The translations under genes and the position numbers were made by a program. From Diplolepis rosae (Eukaryota > Arthropoda > Insecta > Hymenoptera > Diplolepididae): 64,000 bases of DNA. Shown piece by piece: positions 24,288 through 38,605 of this stretch (position 1 is its first letter; the number at the start of each line of letters is the position of its first letter). Below the pieces are notes generated by a model. It was not told where the DNA came from and searched no databases. It saw nothing but the letters and a program-made list of their open reading frames with translations. The DNA lies in the NCBI GenBank assembly GCA_030998225.1, contig JAPYXD010000725.1, forward strand, positions 238,124 through 302,123, read 5' to 3'.

Positions 24288-27236
24288 GTATGTTAAACAA
24301 AAAGTTTTATTGTTCGGTTTCATCCTTTTATGCTATATTGAATCGTGTACTATCGAAGATGTCAAATACCAGAATAACAGTTTTTAGCTTCACGAGAAGT
24401 GAAAATGTTCACATATTATGCAATGTTTGCGTATTGTCTAGTGTCGAACCTAAAAAAGTGAATTTTGTCAAAAACCTAAAAATCGTATCCGCATTTTCGT
24501 ATGTTGAACAAAAAGTTTTATTGTTCGCTTTCATCATCTTATGCTATATTGAATCGTGTATTATCAAAAATATCAAATATGCGAATAACTGTTTTTAGCA
24601 TCACAAGAAGTAAAAATGTTCACATACTACGCAATTTTTGAGTAATGTTTAGTTTCGAACCTTGAAACGTGCATGCTTAATAAACTGAAAAATCGTATTT
24701 ACACTTTCGTAGGTTAAACAAAATGTTTTATTGTTCGGTTTCATCCTTTCCATGCTATATTGAATCGTGTATTATCGAAGATGTCAAATACCAGAATAAC
24801 AGTTTTTAGCTTCACGAGAAGTGAAAATATTCACATATTATGCAATGTTTGTATATTGTCTAGGGTCGAACCTAAAAAAGTGAATTATCTCAAAAACCTA
24901 AAAATCGTATCCGCATTTTCGTATGTTGAACAAAAAGTTTTATTGTTCGCTTTCATCCTTTTATGCTATATTGAATCGTGTATTATCAAATATATCAAGT
25001 ATGCGAATAACTGTTTATAGCATTACGAGAATTAAAAATTTTTCACATACTACGCAATGTTTGAGTAATGTTTAGTTTCGAACCTTGAAACGTGCATGCT
25101 TAATAAACTGAAAAATCGTATTTACACTTTCGTAGGTTAAGCACGAAGTAATATTGTTCGGATTCATCTTTTCATGCTATATTGAATCGTGTATTATCGA
25201 AGATGTCAAATACCAGAATAACAGTTTTTAGCTTCACGAGAAGTGAAAATATTCACATATTATGCAATGTTTGTATATTGTCTAGTGTCGAACCTAAAAA
25301 AGTGAATTTTGTCAAAAACCTAAAAATCGTATTCGCCTTTTCGTATGTTAAACAAAAAGTTTTATTGCTTGCTTTCTCCGTTTTATGCTATATTGAATCG
25401 TGTGTTACCGAAGTTGTCAAATACCAGAATAACAGTTATTAGCTTCACAAGAAGGAAAAATGTTCACATACTACGCAATATTTCAGTAATGTTTAGTTTC
25501 GAACCTTGAAACGTGCATGCTTAATAAACTGAAAAATCGTATTTACACTTTCGTATGTTAAACAAAAAGTTTTATTGTTCGGTTTCATCCTTTTATGCTA
25601 TATTGAATCGTGTATTATCGAAGATGTCAAATACCAGAATAACAGTTTTTAGCTTCACGAGAAGTGAAAATGTTCACATATTATGCAATGTTTGCGTATT
25701 GTCTAGTGTCGAACCTAAAAAAGTGAATTTTGTCAAAAACCTAAAAATCGTATCCGCATTTTCGTATGTTGAACAAAAAGTTTCATTGTTCGCTTTCATC
25801 CTTTTATGCTATATTGAATCGTGTATTATCAAAAATATCAAGTATGCGAATAACTGTTTTTAGCATCACGAGAAGTAAAAATATTCACATACTACGCAAT
25901 GTTTGAGTAATGTTTACTTTCGAACCTTGAAACGTGCATGCTTAATAAACTGAAAAATCGTATTTACACTTTCGTAGGTTAAGCACGAAGTTATATTGTT
26001 CGGTTTCATCCTTTCATGTTTTATTGAAAAGCGTATTATCGAAGATGTCAAATACCAGAATAACAGTTTTTAGCTTCACGAGAAGTGAAAATGTTCACAT
26101 ATTATGCAATGTTTGCATATTGTCTAGTGTCGAACCTCAAAAAGTGAATTTTGTCAAAAACCTAAAAATCGTATCCGCATTTTCGTATGTAGAACAAAAA
26201 GTTTCATTGTTCGCTTTCATCCTTTTATGCTATATTGAATCGTGTATTATCAAAAATATCAAATATGCGAATAACTGTTTTTAGCATCACGAAAAGTAAA
26301 AATAATCACATACTACGCAATGTTTGAGTAATGTTTAGTTTCGAACCTTGAAACGTGCATGCTTAATAAACTGAAAAATCGTATTTACATTTTCGTATAT
26401 TAAACAAAAAGTTTTATTGTTCGGTTTCATCCTTTTATGCTATATTGAATCGTGTATTATCGAAGATGTCAAATACCAGTATCACAGTTTTAAGCTTCAC
26501 GAGAAGTGAAAATATTCACATATAATGCAATGTTTGCATATTGTCTAGTGTCGAACCTTAAAAAGTGAATTATGTCAAAAACCTAAAAATCGTATCCGCA
26601 TTTTCGTATGTTAAACAAAAAGTTTTATTGTTCGCTTTCAACATTTTATGCTATATTGAATCGTGTATTATCAAAAATATCAAATATGCGAATAACTGTT
26701 TTTAGCATCACGAGAAGTAAAAATGTTCACATACTACGCAATGTTTGAGTAATGTTTAGTTTCGAACCTTGAAACGTGCATGCTTAATAAACTGAAAAAT
26801 CGTATTTACACTTTCAGAGGTTAAGCACGAAGTAGTATTGTTCGGTTTCTTCTTTTCATGCTATATTGAATTGTGTATTATCGAAGATGTCAAATACCAG
26901 AATAACAGTTTTTTGCTTCAGGAGAAGTGAAAATATTCACATATTATGCAATGTCTGCATATTGTCTAGTGTCGAACTTAAAAAAGTGAATTTTGTCAAA
27001 ACCCTAAAAATCGTATCCGCATTGTCGTATGTTAAACAAAAAGTTTTATTCCTCGCTTTCTTCGTTTTATGCTATATTGAATCGTGTGTTACCGAAGTAG
27101 TCAAATACTAGAATAACAGTTATTAGCTTCACGAGAAGTAAAAATGTTCACATACTACGCAATGTTTCAGTAATGTTTAGTTTCGAACCTTGAAACGTGC
27201 ATGCTTAATGAACAGAAAAATCGTATTTACATTTTC
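24288..27236 (+). repeat. Seven-dimer higher-order repeat, copy 1 (2,949 bp)
   Basis: Dimers start at about 24288, 24710, 25132, 25553, 25974, 26395 and 26815. TTGCGTATTGTC dimers at 24288 and 25553 and GTTATTAGC dimers at 25132 and 26815 recur at +2,946 to +2,951 in the next unit. Confidence 0.82.
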
Positions 27237-29760
27237 GTATGTTAAACAAAAAGTTTTATTGTTCGGTTTCATCCTTTTATGCTATATTGAATCGTGTATT
27301 ATCGAAGATGTCAAATACCAGAATAACAGTTTTTAGCTTCACGAGAAGTGAAAATGTTCACATATTATGCAATGTTTGCGTATTGTCTAGTGTCGAACCT
27401 AAAAAAGTGAATTTTGTCAAAAACCTAAAAATCGTATCCGCATTTTCGTATGTTGAACAAAAAGTTTCATTGTTCGCTTTCATCCTTTTATGCTATATTG
27501 AATCGTGTATTATCAAAAATATCAAATATGCGAATAACTGTTTTTAGCATCACGAGAAGTAAAAATTTTCACATACTACGCAATGTTTGAGTAATGTTTA
27601 GTTTCGAACCTTGAAACGTGCATGCTTAGTAAACTGAAAAATCGTATTTACACATTCGTAGGTTAAGCACGAAGTTATATTGTTCGGTTTCATCTTTTCA
27701 TGCTATATTGAATAGTGTATTATCGAAGATGTCAAATACCAGAATAACAGTTTTTAGCTTCACGAGAAGTGAAAATGTTCACATATTTTGCTATGTTTGC
27801 ATATTATCTAGTGTAGAACCTAAAAAGTGAATTATGTCAAAAACCTAAAAATCGTATCCACATTTTCGTATGTTAAACAAAAAGTTTTATTGTTCTCTTT
27901 CATCCTTTTTTGTTATATTGAATCGTGTATTTTCAAAAATATCAAATATGCGAATAACTGTTTTTAGCATCACGAGAAGTAAAAATTTTCACATACTACG
28001 CAATGTTTGAGTAATGTTTAGTTTCGAACCTTGAAACGTGCATGCTTAATAAACTGAAAAATCGTATTTACACTTTCGTAGGTTAAGCACGAAGTAATAT
28101 TGTTCGGATTCATCTTTTCATGCTATATTGAATCGTGTATTATCGAAGATGTCAAATACCAGAATAACAGTTTTTAGCTTCACGAGAAGTGAAAATATTC
28201 ACATATTATGCAATGTTTGTATATTGTCTAGTGTCGAACTTAAAAAAGTGAATTTTGTCAAAACCCTAAAAATCGTATCCGCATTGTCGTATGTTAAACA
28301 AAAAGTTTTATTCCTCGCTTTCTTCGTTTTATGCTATATTGAATCGTGTGTTACCGAAGTTGTCAAATACCAGAATAACAGTTATTAGCTTCACAAGAAG
28401 GAAAAATGTTCACATACTACGCAATATTTCAGTAATGTTTAGTTTCGAACCTTGAAACGTGCATGCTTAATGAACAGAAAAATCGTATTTACACTTTCGT
28501 ATGTTAAACAAAAAGTTTTATTGTTCGGTTTCATCCTTTTATGCTATATTGAATCGTGTATTATCGAAGATGTCAAATACCAGAATAACAGTTTTTAGCT
28601 TCACGAGAAGTGAAAATGTTCACATATTATGCAATGTTTGCGTATTGTCTAGTGTCGAACCTAAAAAAGTGAATTTTGTCAAAAACCTAAAAATCGTATC
28701 CGCATTTTCGTATGTTGAACAAAAAGTTTCATTGTTCGCTTTCATCCTTTTATGCTATATTGAATCGTGTATTATCAAAAATATCAAGTATGCGAATAAC
28801 AGTTTTTATCTTCGCGAGAAGTAAAAATATTCACATACTACGCAATGTTTGAGTAATGTTTAGTTTCGAACCTTGAAACGTGCATGCTTAATAAACTGAA
28901 AAATCGTATTTACACTTTCGTAGGTTAAGCACGAAGTTATATTGTTCGGTTTCATCCTTTCATGTTTTATTGAAAAGCGTATTATCGAAGATGTCAAATA
29001 CCAGAATAACAGTTTTTAGCTTCACGAGAAGTGAAAATGTTCACATATTATGCAATGTTTGCATATTGTCTAGTGTCGAACCTAAAAAAGTGAATTTTGT
29101 CAAAAACCTAAAAATCGTATCCGCATTTTCGTATGTTGAAAAAAAGTTTCATTGTTCGCTTTCATCCTTTTATGCTATATTGAATCGTGTATTATCAAAA
29201 ATATCAAGTATGCGAATAACTGTTTTTAGCATCACGAGAAGTAAAAATATTCACATACTACGCAATGTTTGAGTAATGTTTAGTTTCGAACCTTGAAACG
29301 TGCATGCTTAATAAACTGAAAAATCGTATTTACACTTTCGTATGTTAAACAAAAAGTTTTATTGTTCGGTTTCATCCTTTTATGCTATATTGAATCGTGT
29401 ATTATCGAAGATGTCAAATACCAGTATCACAGTTTTAAGCTTCACGTGAAGTGAAAATGTTCACATATTTTGCAATGTTTGCATATTGTCTAGTGTCGAA
29501 CCTTAAAAAGTGAGTTATGTCAGAAAACTAAAAATCGTATCCGCATTTTCGTATGTTAAACAAAATGTTTTATTGCTCGCTTTCATCCTTTTATGCTATA
29601 TTAAATCGTGTATTATCAAAAATATCAAGTATGCGAATAACAGTTTTTAGCATCTCGAGAAGTAAAAATGATCACATACTACGCAATGTTTGAGTAATGT
29701 TTAGTTTCGAACCTTGAAACGTGCATGCTTAATAAACTGAAAAATCGTATTTACACTTTC
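27237..29760 (+). repeat. Seven-dimer higher-order repeat, copy 2 (first six dimers)
   Basis: This repeats the order of the unit above through the CACGTG-type dimer at 29340. It then passes into a different dimer (TATATTGAAACGTG) instead of the expected GTTATTAGC dimer. The second dimer (near 27658) differs from its partner, so the match is not uniform. Confidence 0.75.
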
Positions 29761-29871
29761 GTATGTTAAACAAAATGTTTTATTGTTCGGTTTCATCCTT
29801 TTATGCTATATTGAAACGTGTATTATCGAAGATGTCAAATACCAGAATAACAGTTTTTAGCTTCACGAGAA

Positions 29872-29885
29872 GTGAAAATGTTCAC
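29872..29885. other. A-class dyad 1: GTGAAAATGTTCAC (example)
   Basis: Five-base arms GTGAA and TTCAC enclose a 4-base loop. A second TTCAC lies just upstream (TTCACGAGAAGTGAA), so GTGAA could pair with either. Most A monomers with GAAAATGTTC have it. Copies with GAAAATATTC keep the arms. B reads GTAAAAATATTCAC, which loses one pair. No function is known. Confidence 0.8.
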
Positions 29886-29889
29886 ATAT

Positions 29890-29906
29890 TATGCAATGTT
29901 TGCATA
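29890..29906. other. A-class dyad 2: TATGCAATGTTTGCATA (example)
   Basis: A perfect seven-base inverted repeat has a 3-base loop, 4 bp after dyad 1. Many A monomers have it intact. The TTGCGTA form has one T-G mismatch. B reads TACGCAATGTTTGAGTA, where the third pair has changed from T-A to C-G while the fourth is mismatched. Confidence 0.82.
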
Positions 29907-31336
29907 TTGTCTAGTGTCGAACCTAAAAAAGTGAATTTTGTCAAAAACCTAAAAATCGTATCCGCATTTTCGTATGTTGAACAAAAAGTTTCATTGTTCG
30001 CTTTCATCCTTTTATGCTATATTGAATCGTGTATTATCAAAAATATCAAGTATGCGAATAACTGTTTTTAGCATCACGAGAAGTAAAAATATTCACATAC
30101 TACGCAATGTTTGAGTAATGTTTAGTTTCGAACCTTGAAACGTGCATGCTTAATAAACTGAAAAATCGTATTTACACTTTCGTAGGTTAAGCACGAAGTT
30201 ATATTGTTCGGTTTCATCCTTTCATGTTTTATTGAAAAGCGTATTATCGAAGATGTCAAATACCAGAATAACAGTTTTTAGCTTCACGAGAAGTGAAAAT
30301 GTTCACATATTATGCAATGTTTGCATATTGTCTAGTGTCGAACCTCAAAAAGTGAATTTTGTCAAAAACCTAAAAATCGTATCCGCATTTTCGTATGTTG
30401 AACAAAAAAGTTTCATTGTTCGCTTTCATCCTTTTATGCTATATTGAATCGTGTATTATCAAAAATATCAAGTATGCGAATAACTGTTTTTAGCATCACG
30501 AGAAGTAAAAATATTCACATACTACGCAATGTTTGAGTAATGTTTAGTTTCGAACCTTGAAACGTGCATGCTTAATAAACTGAAAAATCGTATTTACACT
30601 TTCGTATATTAAACAAAAAGTTTTATTGTTCGGTTTCATCCTTTTATGCTATATTGAATCGTGTATTATCGAAGATGTCAAATACCAGTATCACAGTTTT
30701 AAGCTTCACGTGAAGTGAAAATGTTCACATATTTTGCAATGTTTGCATATTGTCTAGTGTCGAACCTAAAAAAGTGAATTATGTCAAAAACCCTAAAAAT
30801 CGTATCCGCATTTTCGTATGTTAAACAAAATGTTTTATTGATCGCTTTCATCATTTTATGCTATATTAAATCGTGTATTATCAAAAATATCAAATATGCG
30901 AATAACAGTTTTTAGCATCTCGAGAAGTAAAAATGATCACATACTACGCAATGTTTGAGTAATGTTTAGTTTCGAACCTTGAAACGTGCATGCTTAATAA
31001 ACTGAAAAATCGTATTTACACTTTCGTATGTTAAACAAAAAGTTTTATTGTTCGGTTTCATCCTTTTATGCTATATTGAAACGTGTATTATCGAAGATGT
31101 CAAATACCAGAATAACAGTTTTTAGCTTCACGAGAAGTGAAAATGTTCACATATTATGCAATGTTTGCATATTGTCTAGTGTCGAACCTAAAAAAGTGAA
31201 TTTTGTCAAAAACCTAAAAATCGTATCCGCATTTTCGTATGTTAAACAAAAAGTTTTATTGTTCGGTTTCATCCTTTTATGCTATATTGAATCGTGTATT
31301 ATCAAAAATATCAAATATGCCAATAACTGTTTTTAG

Positions 31337-31348
31337 CTTCTCGAGAAG
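31337..31348. other. 12 bp palindrome CTTCTCGAGAAG
   Basis: The same site in a second perfectly symmetrical state, centred on CTCGAG, in a B monomer with ATGCCAATAACTG. The only other copy I see is 58074-58085. Related B monomers read CATCTCGAGAAG, which has a shorter palindrome. Confidence 0.88.
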
Positions 31349-34300
31349 TAAAAATGTTCACATACTACGCAATCTTTGAGTAATGTTTAGTTTCGAACCT
31401 TGAAACGTGCATGCTTAATAAACTGAAAAATCGTATTCACACTTTCGTAGGTTAAGCACGACGTTATATTGTTCGGTTTCATCTTTTCATGCTATATTGA
31501 AAAGCGTATTATCGAAGATGACAAATACCAGAAAAACAGTTTTTAGCTTCGCCAGAAGTAAAAATGTTCACATATAATGCAATGTTTGCATATTGTCTAG
31601 TGTCGAACCTAAAAAAGAGAATTTTGTCAAAAACCTAAAAATCGTATTCGCATTTTCGTATGTTAAACAAAAAGTTTTATTGTTCGGTTTCATCGTTTTA
31701 TGCTATATTGAATCGTGTATTATCAAAAATATCAAGTATGCGAATAACTGTTTTTAGCATCACGAGAAGTAAAAATATTCACATACTACGCAATGTTTGA
31801 GTAATGTTTAGTTTCGAACCTTGAAACGTGCATGCTTAATAAACTGAAAAATCGTATTTACACTTTCGTATGTTAAACAAAAAGTTTTATTGTTCGGTTT
31901 CATCCTTTTATGCTATATTGAATCGTGTATTATCGAAGATGTCAAATACCAGTATCACAGTTTTAAGCTTCACGTGAAGTGAAAATGTTCACATATTTTG
32001 CAATGTTTGCATATTGTCTAGTGTCGAACCTAAAAAAGTGAATTATGTCAAAAACCTAAAAATCGTATCCGCATTTTCGTATGTTAAACAAAATGTTTTC
32101 TTGTTCGCTTTCATCATTTTATGCTATATTGAATCGTGTATTATCAAAAATATCAAGTATGCGAATAACAGTTTTTAGCATCTCGAGAAGTAAAAATGAT
32201 CACATACTACGCAATGTTTGAGTAATGTTTAGTTTCGAACCTTGAAACGTGCATGCTTAATAAACTGAAAAATCGTATTTACACTTTCGTATGTTAAACA
32301 AAAAGTTTTATTGTTCGGTTTCATCCTTTTATGCTATATTGAAACGTGTATTATCGAAGATGTCAAATACCAGAATAACAGTTTTTAGCTTCACGAGAAG
32401 TGAAAATGTTCACATATTATGCAATGTTTGCATATTGTCTAGTGTCGAACCTAAAAAAGTGAATTTTGTCAAAAACCTAAAAATCGTATCCGCATTTTCG
32501 TATGTTGAACAAAAAGTTTCATTGTTCGCTTTCATCCTTTTATGCTATATTGAATCGTGTATTATCAAAAATATCAAGTATGCGAATAACTGTTTTTAGC
32601 ATCACGAGAAGTAAAAATATTCACATACTACGCAATGTTTGAGTAATGTATAGTTTCGAACCTTGAAACGTGCATGCTTAATAAACTGAAAAATCGTATT
32701 TACACTTTCGTATGTTAAACAAAAAGTTTTATTGTTCGGTTTCATCCTTTTATGCTATATTGAATCGTGTATTATCGAAGATGTCAAATACCAGTATCAC
32801 AGTTTTAAGCTTCACGTGAAGTGAAAATGTTCACATATTTTGCAATGTTTGCATATTGTCTAGTGTCGAACCTTAAAAAGTGAGTTATGTCAGAAAACTA
32901 AAAATCGTATCCGCATTTTCGTATGTTAAACAAAATGTTTTATTGCTCGCTTTCATCCTTTTATGCTATATTAAATCGTGTATTATCAAAAATATCAAAT
33001 ATGCGAATAACAGTTTTTAGCATCTCGAGAAGTAAAAATGATCACATACTACGCAATGTTTGAGTAATGTTTAGTTTCGAACCTTGAAACGTGCATGCTT
33101 AATAAACTGAAAAATCGTATTTACACTTTCGTATGTTAAACAAAAAGTTTTATTGTTCGGTTTCATCCTTTTATGCTATATTGAAACGTGTATTATCGAA
33201 GATGTCAAATACCAGAATAACAGTTTTTAGCTTCACGAGAAGTGAAAATGTTCACATATTATGCAATGTTTGCATATTGTCTAGTGTCGAACCTAAAAAA
33301 GTGAATTTTGTCAAAAACCTAAAAATCGTATCCGCATTTTCGTATGTTGAAAAAAAAGTTTCATTGTTCGCTTTCATCCTTTTATGCTATATTGAATCGT
33401 GTATTATCAAAAATATCAAGTATGCGAATAACTGTTTTTAGCATCACGAGAAGTAAAAATTTTCACATACTACGCATTGTTTGAGTAATGTTTAGTTTAT
33501 AAACTTTAAACGTTCATGCTTAATAAACTGTTAAATCGTATTTACACTTTCGTATGTTAAACAAAAAGTTTTATTGTTCGGTTTCATCCTTTTATGCTAT
33601 ATTGAATCGTGTATTATCGAAGATGTCAAATACCAGTATCACAGTTTTAAGCTTCACGTGAAGTGAAAATGTTCACATATTTTGCAATGTTTGCATATTG
33701 TCTAGTGTCGAACCTTAAAAAGTGAATTATGTCAAAAACCTAAAAATCGTATCCGCATTTTCGTATGTTAAACAAAATGTTTTATTGTTCGCTTTCAACA
33801 TTTTATGCTATATTGAATCGTGTATTATCAAAAATATCAAATATGCGAATAACAGTTTTTAGCATCCCGAGAAGTAAAAATGATCACATACTACGCAATG
33901 TTTGAGTAATGTTTAGTTTCGAACCTTGAAACGTGCATGCTTAATAAACTGAAAAATCGTATTTACACTTTCGTAGGTTAAGCACGAAGTTATATTGTTC
34001 GGTTTCTCCTTTTCATGCTATATTGAATTGTGTATTATCGAAGATGTCAAATACCAGAATAACAGTTTTTAGCTTCACGAGAAGTGAAAATATTCACATA
34101 TAATGCAATGTTTGCATATTGTCTAGTGTCGAACCTTAAAAAGTGAATTATGTCAAAAACCTAAAAATCGTATCCGCATTTTCGTATGTTGAACAAAAAG
34201 TTTCATTGTTCGCTTTCATCCTTTTATGCTATATTGAATCGTGTATTATCAAAAATATCAAGTATGCGAATAACTGTTTTTAGCATCACGAGAAGTAAAA

Positions 34301-37300
34301 ATGTTCACATACTACGCAATGTTTGAGTAATGTTTAGTTTCGAACCTTGAAACGTGCATGCTTAATAAACTGAAAAATCGTATTTACACTTTCGTAGGTT
34401 AAGCACGAAGTTATATTGTTCGGTTTCATCCTTTCATGTTTTATTGAAAAGCGTATTATCGAAGATGTCAAATACCAGAATAACAGTTTTTAGCTTCACG
34501 AGAAGTGAAAATGTTCACATATTATGCAATGTTTGCATATTGTCTAGTGTCGAACCTAAAAAAGTGAATTTTGTCAAAAACCTAAAAATCGTATCCGCAT
34601 TTTCGTATGTTGAAAAAAAAGTTTCATTGTTCGCTTTCATCCTTTTATGCTATATTGAATCGTGTATTATCAAAAATATCAAGTATGCGAATAACTGTTT
34701 TTAGCATCACGAGAAGTAAAAATATTCACATACTACGCAATGTTTGAGTAATGTTTAGTTTCGAACCTTGAAACGTGCATGCTTAATAAACTGAAAAATC
34801 GTATTTACACTTTCGTATGTTAAACAAAAAGTTTTATTGTTCGGTTTCATCCTTTTATGCTATATTGAATCGTGTATTATCGAAGATGTCAAATACCAGT
34901 ATCACAGTTTTAAGCTTCACGTGAAGTGAAAATGTTCACATATTTTGCAATGTTTGCATATTGTCTAGTGTCGAACCTAAAAAAGTGAATTATGTCAAAA
35001 ACCTAAAAATCGTATCCGCATTTTCGTATGTTAAACAAAATGTTTTATTGTTCGCTTTCATCATTTTATGCTATATTGAATCGTGTATTATCAAAAATAT
35101 CAAGTATGCGAATAACAGTTTTTAGCATCTCGAGAAGTAAAAATGATCACATACTACGCAATGTTTGAGTAATGTTTAGTTTCGAACCTTGAAACGTGCA
35201 TGCTTAATAAACTGAAAAATCGTATTTACACTTTCGTATGTTAAACAAAAAGTTTTATTGTTCGGTTTCATCCTTTTATGCTATATTGAAACGTGTATTA
35301 TCGAAGATGTCAAATACCAGAATAACAGTTTTTAGCTTCACGAGAAGTGAAAATGTTCACATATTATGCAATGTTTGCATATTGTCTAGTGTCGAACCTA
35401 AAAAAGTGAATTTTGTCAAAAACCTAAAAATCGTATCCGCATTTTCGTATGTTGAACAAAAAGTTTCATTGTTCGCTTTCATCCTTTTATGCTATATTGA
35501 ATCGTGTATTATCAAAAATATCAAGTATGCGAATAACTGTTTTTAGCATCACGAGAAGTAAAAATATTCACATACTACGCAATGTTTGAGTAATGTTTAG
35601 TTTCGAACCTTGAAACGTGCATGCTTAATAAACTGAAAAATCGTATTTACACTTTCGTATATTAAACAAAAAGTTTTATTGTTCGGTTTCATCCTTTTAT
35701 GCTATATTGAATCGTGTATTATCGAAGATGTCAAATACCAGTATCACAGTTTTAAGCTTCACGTGAAGTGAAAATGTTCACATATTTTGCAATGTTTGCA
35801 TATTGTCTAGTGTCGAACCTAAAAAAGTGAATTATGTCAAAAACCTAAAAATCGTATCCGCATTTTCGTATGTTAAACAAAAATGTTTTATTGTTCGCTT
35901 TCATCATTTTATGCTATATTGAATCGTGTATTATCAAAAATATCAAGTATGCGAATAACAGTTTTTAGCATCTCGAGAAGTAAAAATGATCACATACTAC
36001 GCAATGTTTGAGTAATGTTTAGTTTCGAACCTTGAAACGTGCATGCTTAATAAACTGAAAAATCGTATTTACACTTTCGTATGTTAAACAAAAAGTTTTA
36101 TTGTTCGGTTTCATCCTTTTATGCTATATTGAAACGTGTATTATCGAAGATGTCAAATACCAGAATAACAGTTTTTAGCTTCACGAGAAGTGAAAATGTT
36201 CACATATTATGCAATGTTTGCATATTGTCTAGTGTCGAACCTAAAAAAGTGAATTTTGTCAAAAACCTAAAAATCGTATCCGCATTTTCGTATGTTGAAC
36301 AAAAAGTTTCATTGTTCGCTTTCATCCTTTTATGCTATATTGAATCGTGTATTATCAAAAATATCAAGTATGCGAATAACTGTTTTTAGCATCACGAGAA
36401 GTAAAAATATTCACATACTACGCAATGTTTGAGTAATGTTTAGTTTCGAACCTTGAAACGTGCATGCTTAATAAACTGAAAAATCGTATTTACACTTTCG
36501 TATGTTAAACAAAAAGTTTTATTGTTCGGTTTCATCCTTTTATGCTATATTGAATCGTGTATTATCGAAGATGTCAAATACCAGTATCACAGTTTTAAGC
36601 TTCACGAGAAGTGAAAATGTTCACATATTTTGCAATGTTTGCATATTGTCTAGTGTCGAACCTTAAAAAGTGAGTTATGTCAGAAAACTAAAAATCGTAT
36701 CCGCATTTTCGTATGTTAAACAAAATGTTTTATTGTTCGCTTTCATCCTTTTATGCTATATTAAATCGTGTATTATCAAAAATATCAAATATGCGAATAA
36801 CTGTTTTTAGCAACACGAGAAGTAAAAATAATCACATACTACGCAATGTTTGAGTAATTTTTAGTTTCGAACCTTGAAACGTGCATGCTTAATAAACTGA
36901 AAAATCGTATTTACACTTTCGTAGGTTAAGTACGAAGTTATATTGTTCGGTTTCATCCTTTCATGCTATATTGAAAAGCGTATTATCGAAGATGTCAAAT
37001 ACCAGAATAACAGTTTTTAGCTTCACGAGAAGTGAAAATGTTCACATATTATGCAATGTTTGCATATTGTCTAGTGTCGAACCTAAAAAAGTGAATTTTG
37101 TCAAAAACCTAAAAATCGTATCCGCATTTTCGTATGTTGAAACAAAAAGTTTCATTGTTCGCTTTCATCCTTTTATGCTATATTGAATCGTGTATTATCA
37201 AAAATATCAAGTATGCGAATAACTGTTTTTAGCATCACGAGAAGTAAAAATATTCACATACTACGCAATGTTTGAGTAATGTTTAGTTTCGAACCTTGAA

Positions 37301-38605
37301 ACGTGCATGCTTAATAAACTGAAAAATCGTATTTACACTTTCGTATGTTAAACAAAAAGTTTTATTGTTCGGTTTCATCCTTTTATGCTATATTGAATCG
37401 TGTATTATCGAAGATGTCAAATACCAGAATAACAGTTTTTAGCTTCACGAGAAGTGAAAATGTTCACATATTATGCAATGTTTGCATATTGTCTAGTGTC
37501 GAACCTCAAAAAGTGAATTTTGTCAAAAACCTAAAAATCGTATCCGCATTTTCGTATGTTGAACAAAAAGTTTCATTGTTCGCTTTCATCCTTTTATGCT
37601 ATATTGAATCGTGTATTATCAAAAATATCAAGTATGCGAATAACTGTTTTTAGCATCACGAGAAGTAAAAATATTCACATACTACGCAATGTTTGAGTAA
37701 TGTTTAGTTTCGAACCTTGAAACGTGCATGCTTAATAAACTGAAAAATCGTATTTACACTTTCGTATGTTAAACAAAAAGTTTTATTGTTCGGTTTCATC
37801 CTTTTATGCTATATTGAATCGTGTATTATCGAAGATGTCAAATACCAGAATCACAGTTTTAAGCTTCACGAGAAGTGAAAATGTTCACATATTTTGCAAT
37901 TTTTGCATATTGTCTAGTGTCGAACCTAAAAAAGTGAATTATGTCAAAAACCTAAAAATCGTATCCGCATTTTCGTATGTTAAACAAAAAGTTTTATTGT
38001 TCGCTTTCATCATTTTATGCTATATTGAATCGTGTATTATCAAAAATATCAATTATGCGAATAACTGTTTTTAGCATCACGAGAAGTAAAAATGATTCAC
38101 ATACTACGCAATGTTTGAGTAATGTTTAGTTTCGAACCTTGAAACGTGCATGCTTAATAAACTGAAAAATCGTATTTACACTTTCGTATGTTAAACAAAA
38201 AGTTTTATTGTTCGGTTTCATCCTTTTATGCTATATTGAAACGTGTATTATCGAAGATGTCAAATACCAGAATAACAGTTTTTAGCTTCACGAGAAGTGA
38301 AAATGTTCACATATTATGCAATGTTTGCATATTGTCTAGTGTCGAACCTAAAAAAGTGAATTTTGTCAAAAACCTAAAAATCGTATCCGCATTTTCGTAT
38401 GTTGAACAAAAAGTTTCATTGTTCGCTTTCATCCTTTTATGCTATATTGAATCGTGTATTATCAAAAATATCAAATATGCGAATAACTGTTTTTAGCATC
38501 ACGAGAAGAAAAATTTTCACATACTACGCAATGTTTGAGTAATGTTTAGTTTCGAACCTTGAAACGTACATGCTTAATAATCTGAAAAATCGTATTTACA
38601 CTTTC

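Larger units (their letters stand above)
29340..37342 (+). repeat. Block of alternating dimer variants (~842 bp period)
   Basis: CACGTG-type dimers (near 29340, 30603, 31868, 32710, 33552, 34815, 35659; a further copy near 36500 has lost the CACGTG) alternate with dimers reading TTGAAACGTGTATTATCG (29761, 31026, 32289, 33131, 35236, 36079). Several intervals are exactly two dimers (842-843 bp), others three or five. Dimers with CATGTTTTATTGAAAAGCG or its relatives are inserted near 30183, 34394 and 36922. Copies here are very alike, which suggests recent homogenisation. Confidence 0.82.
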
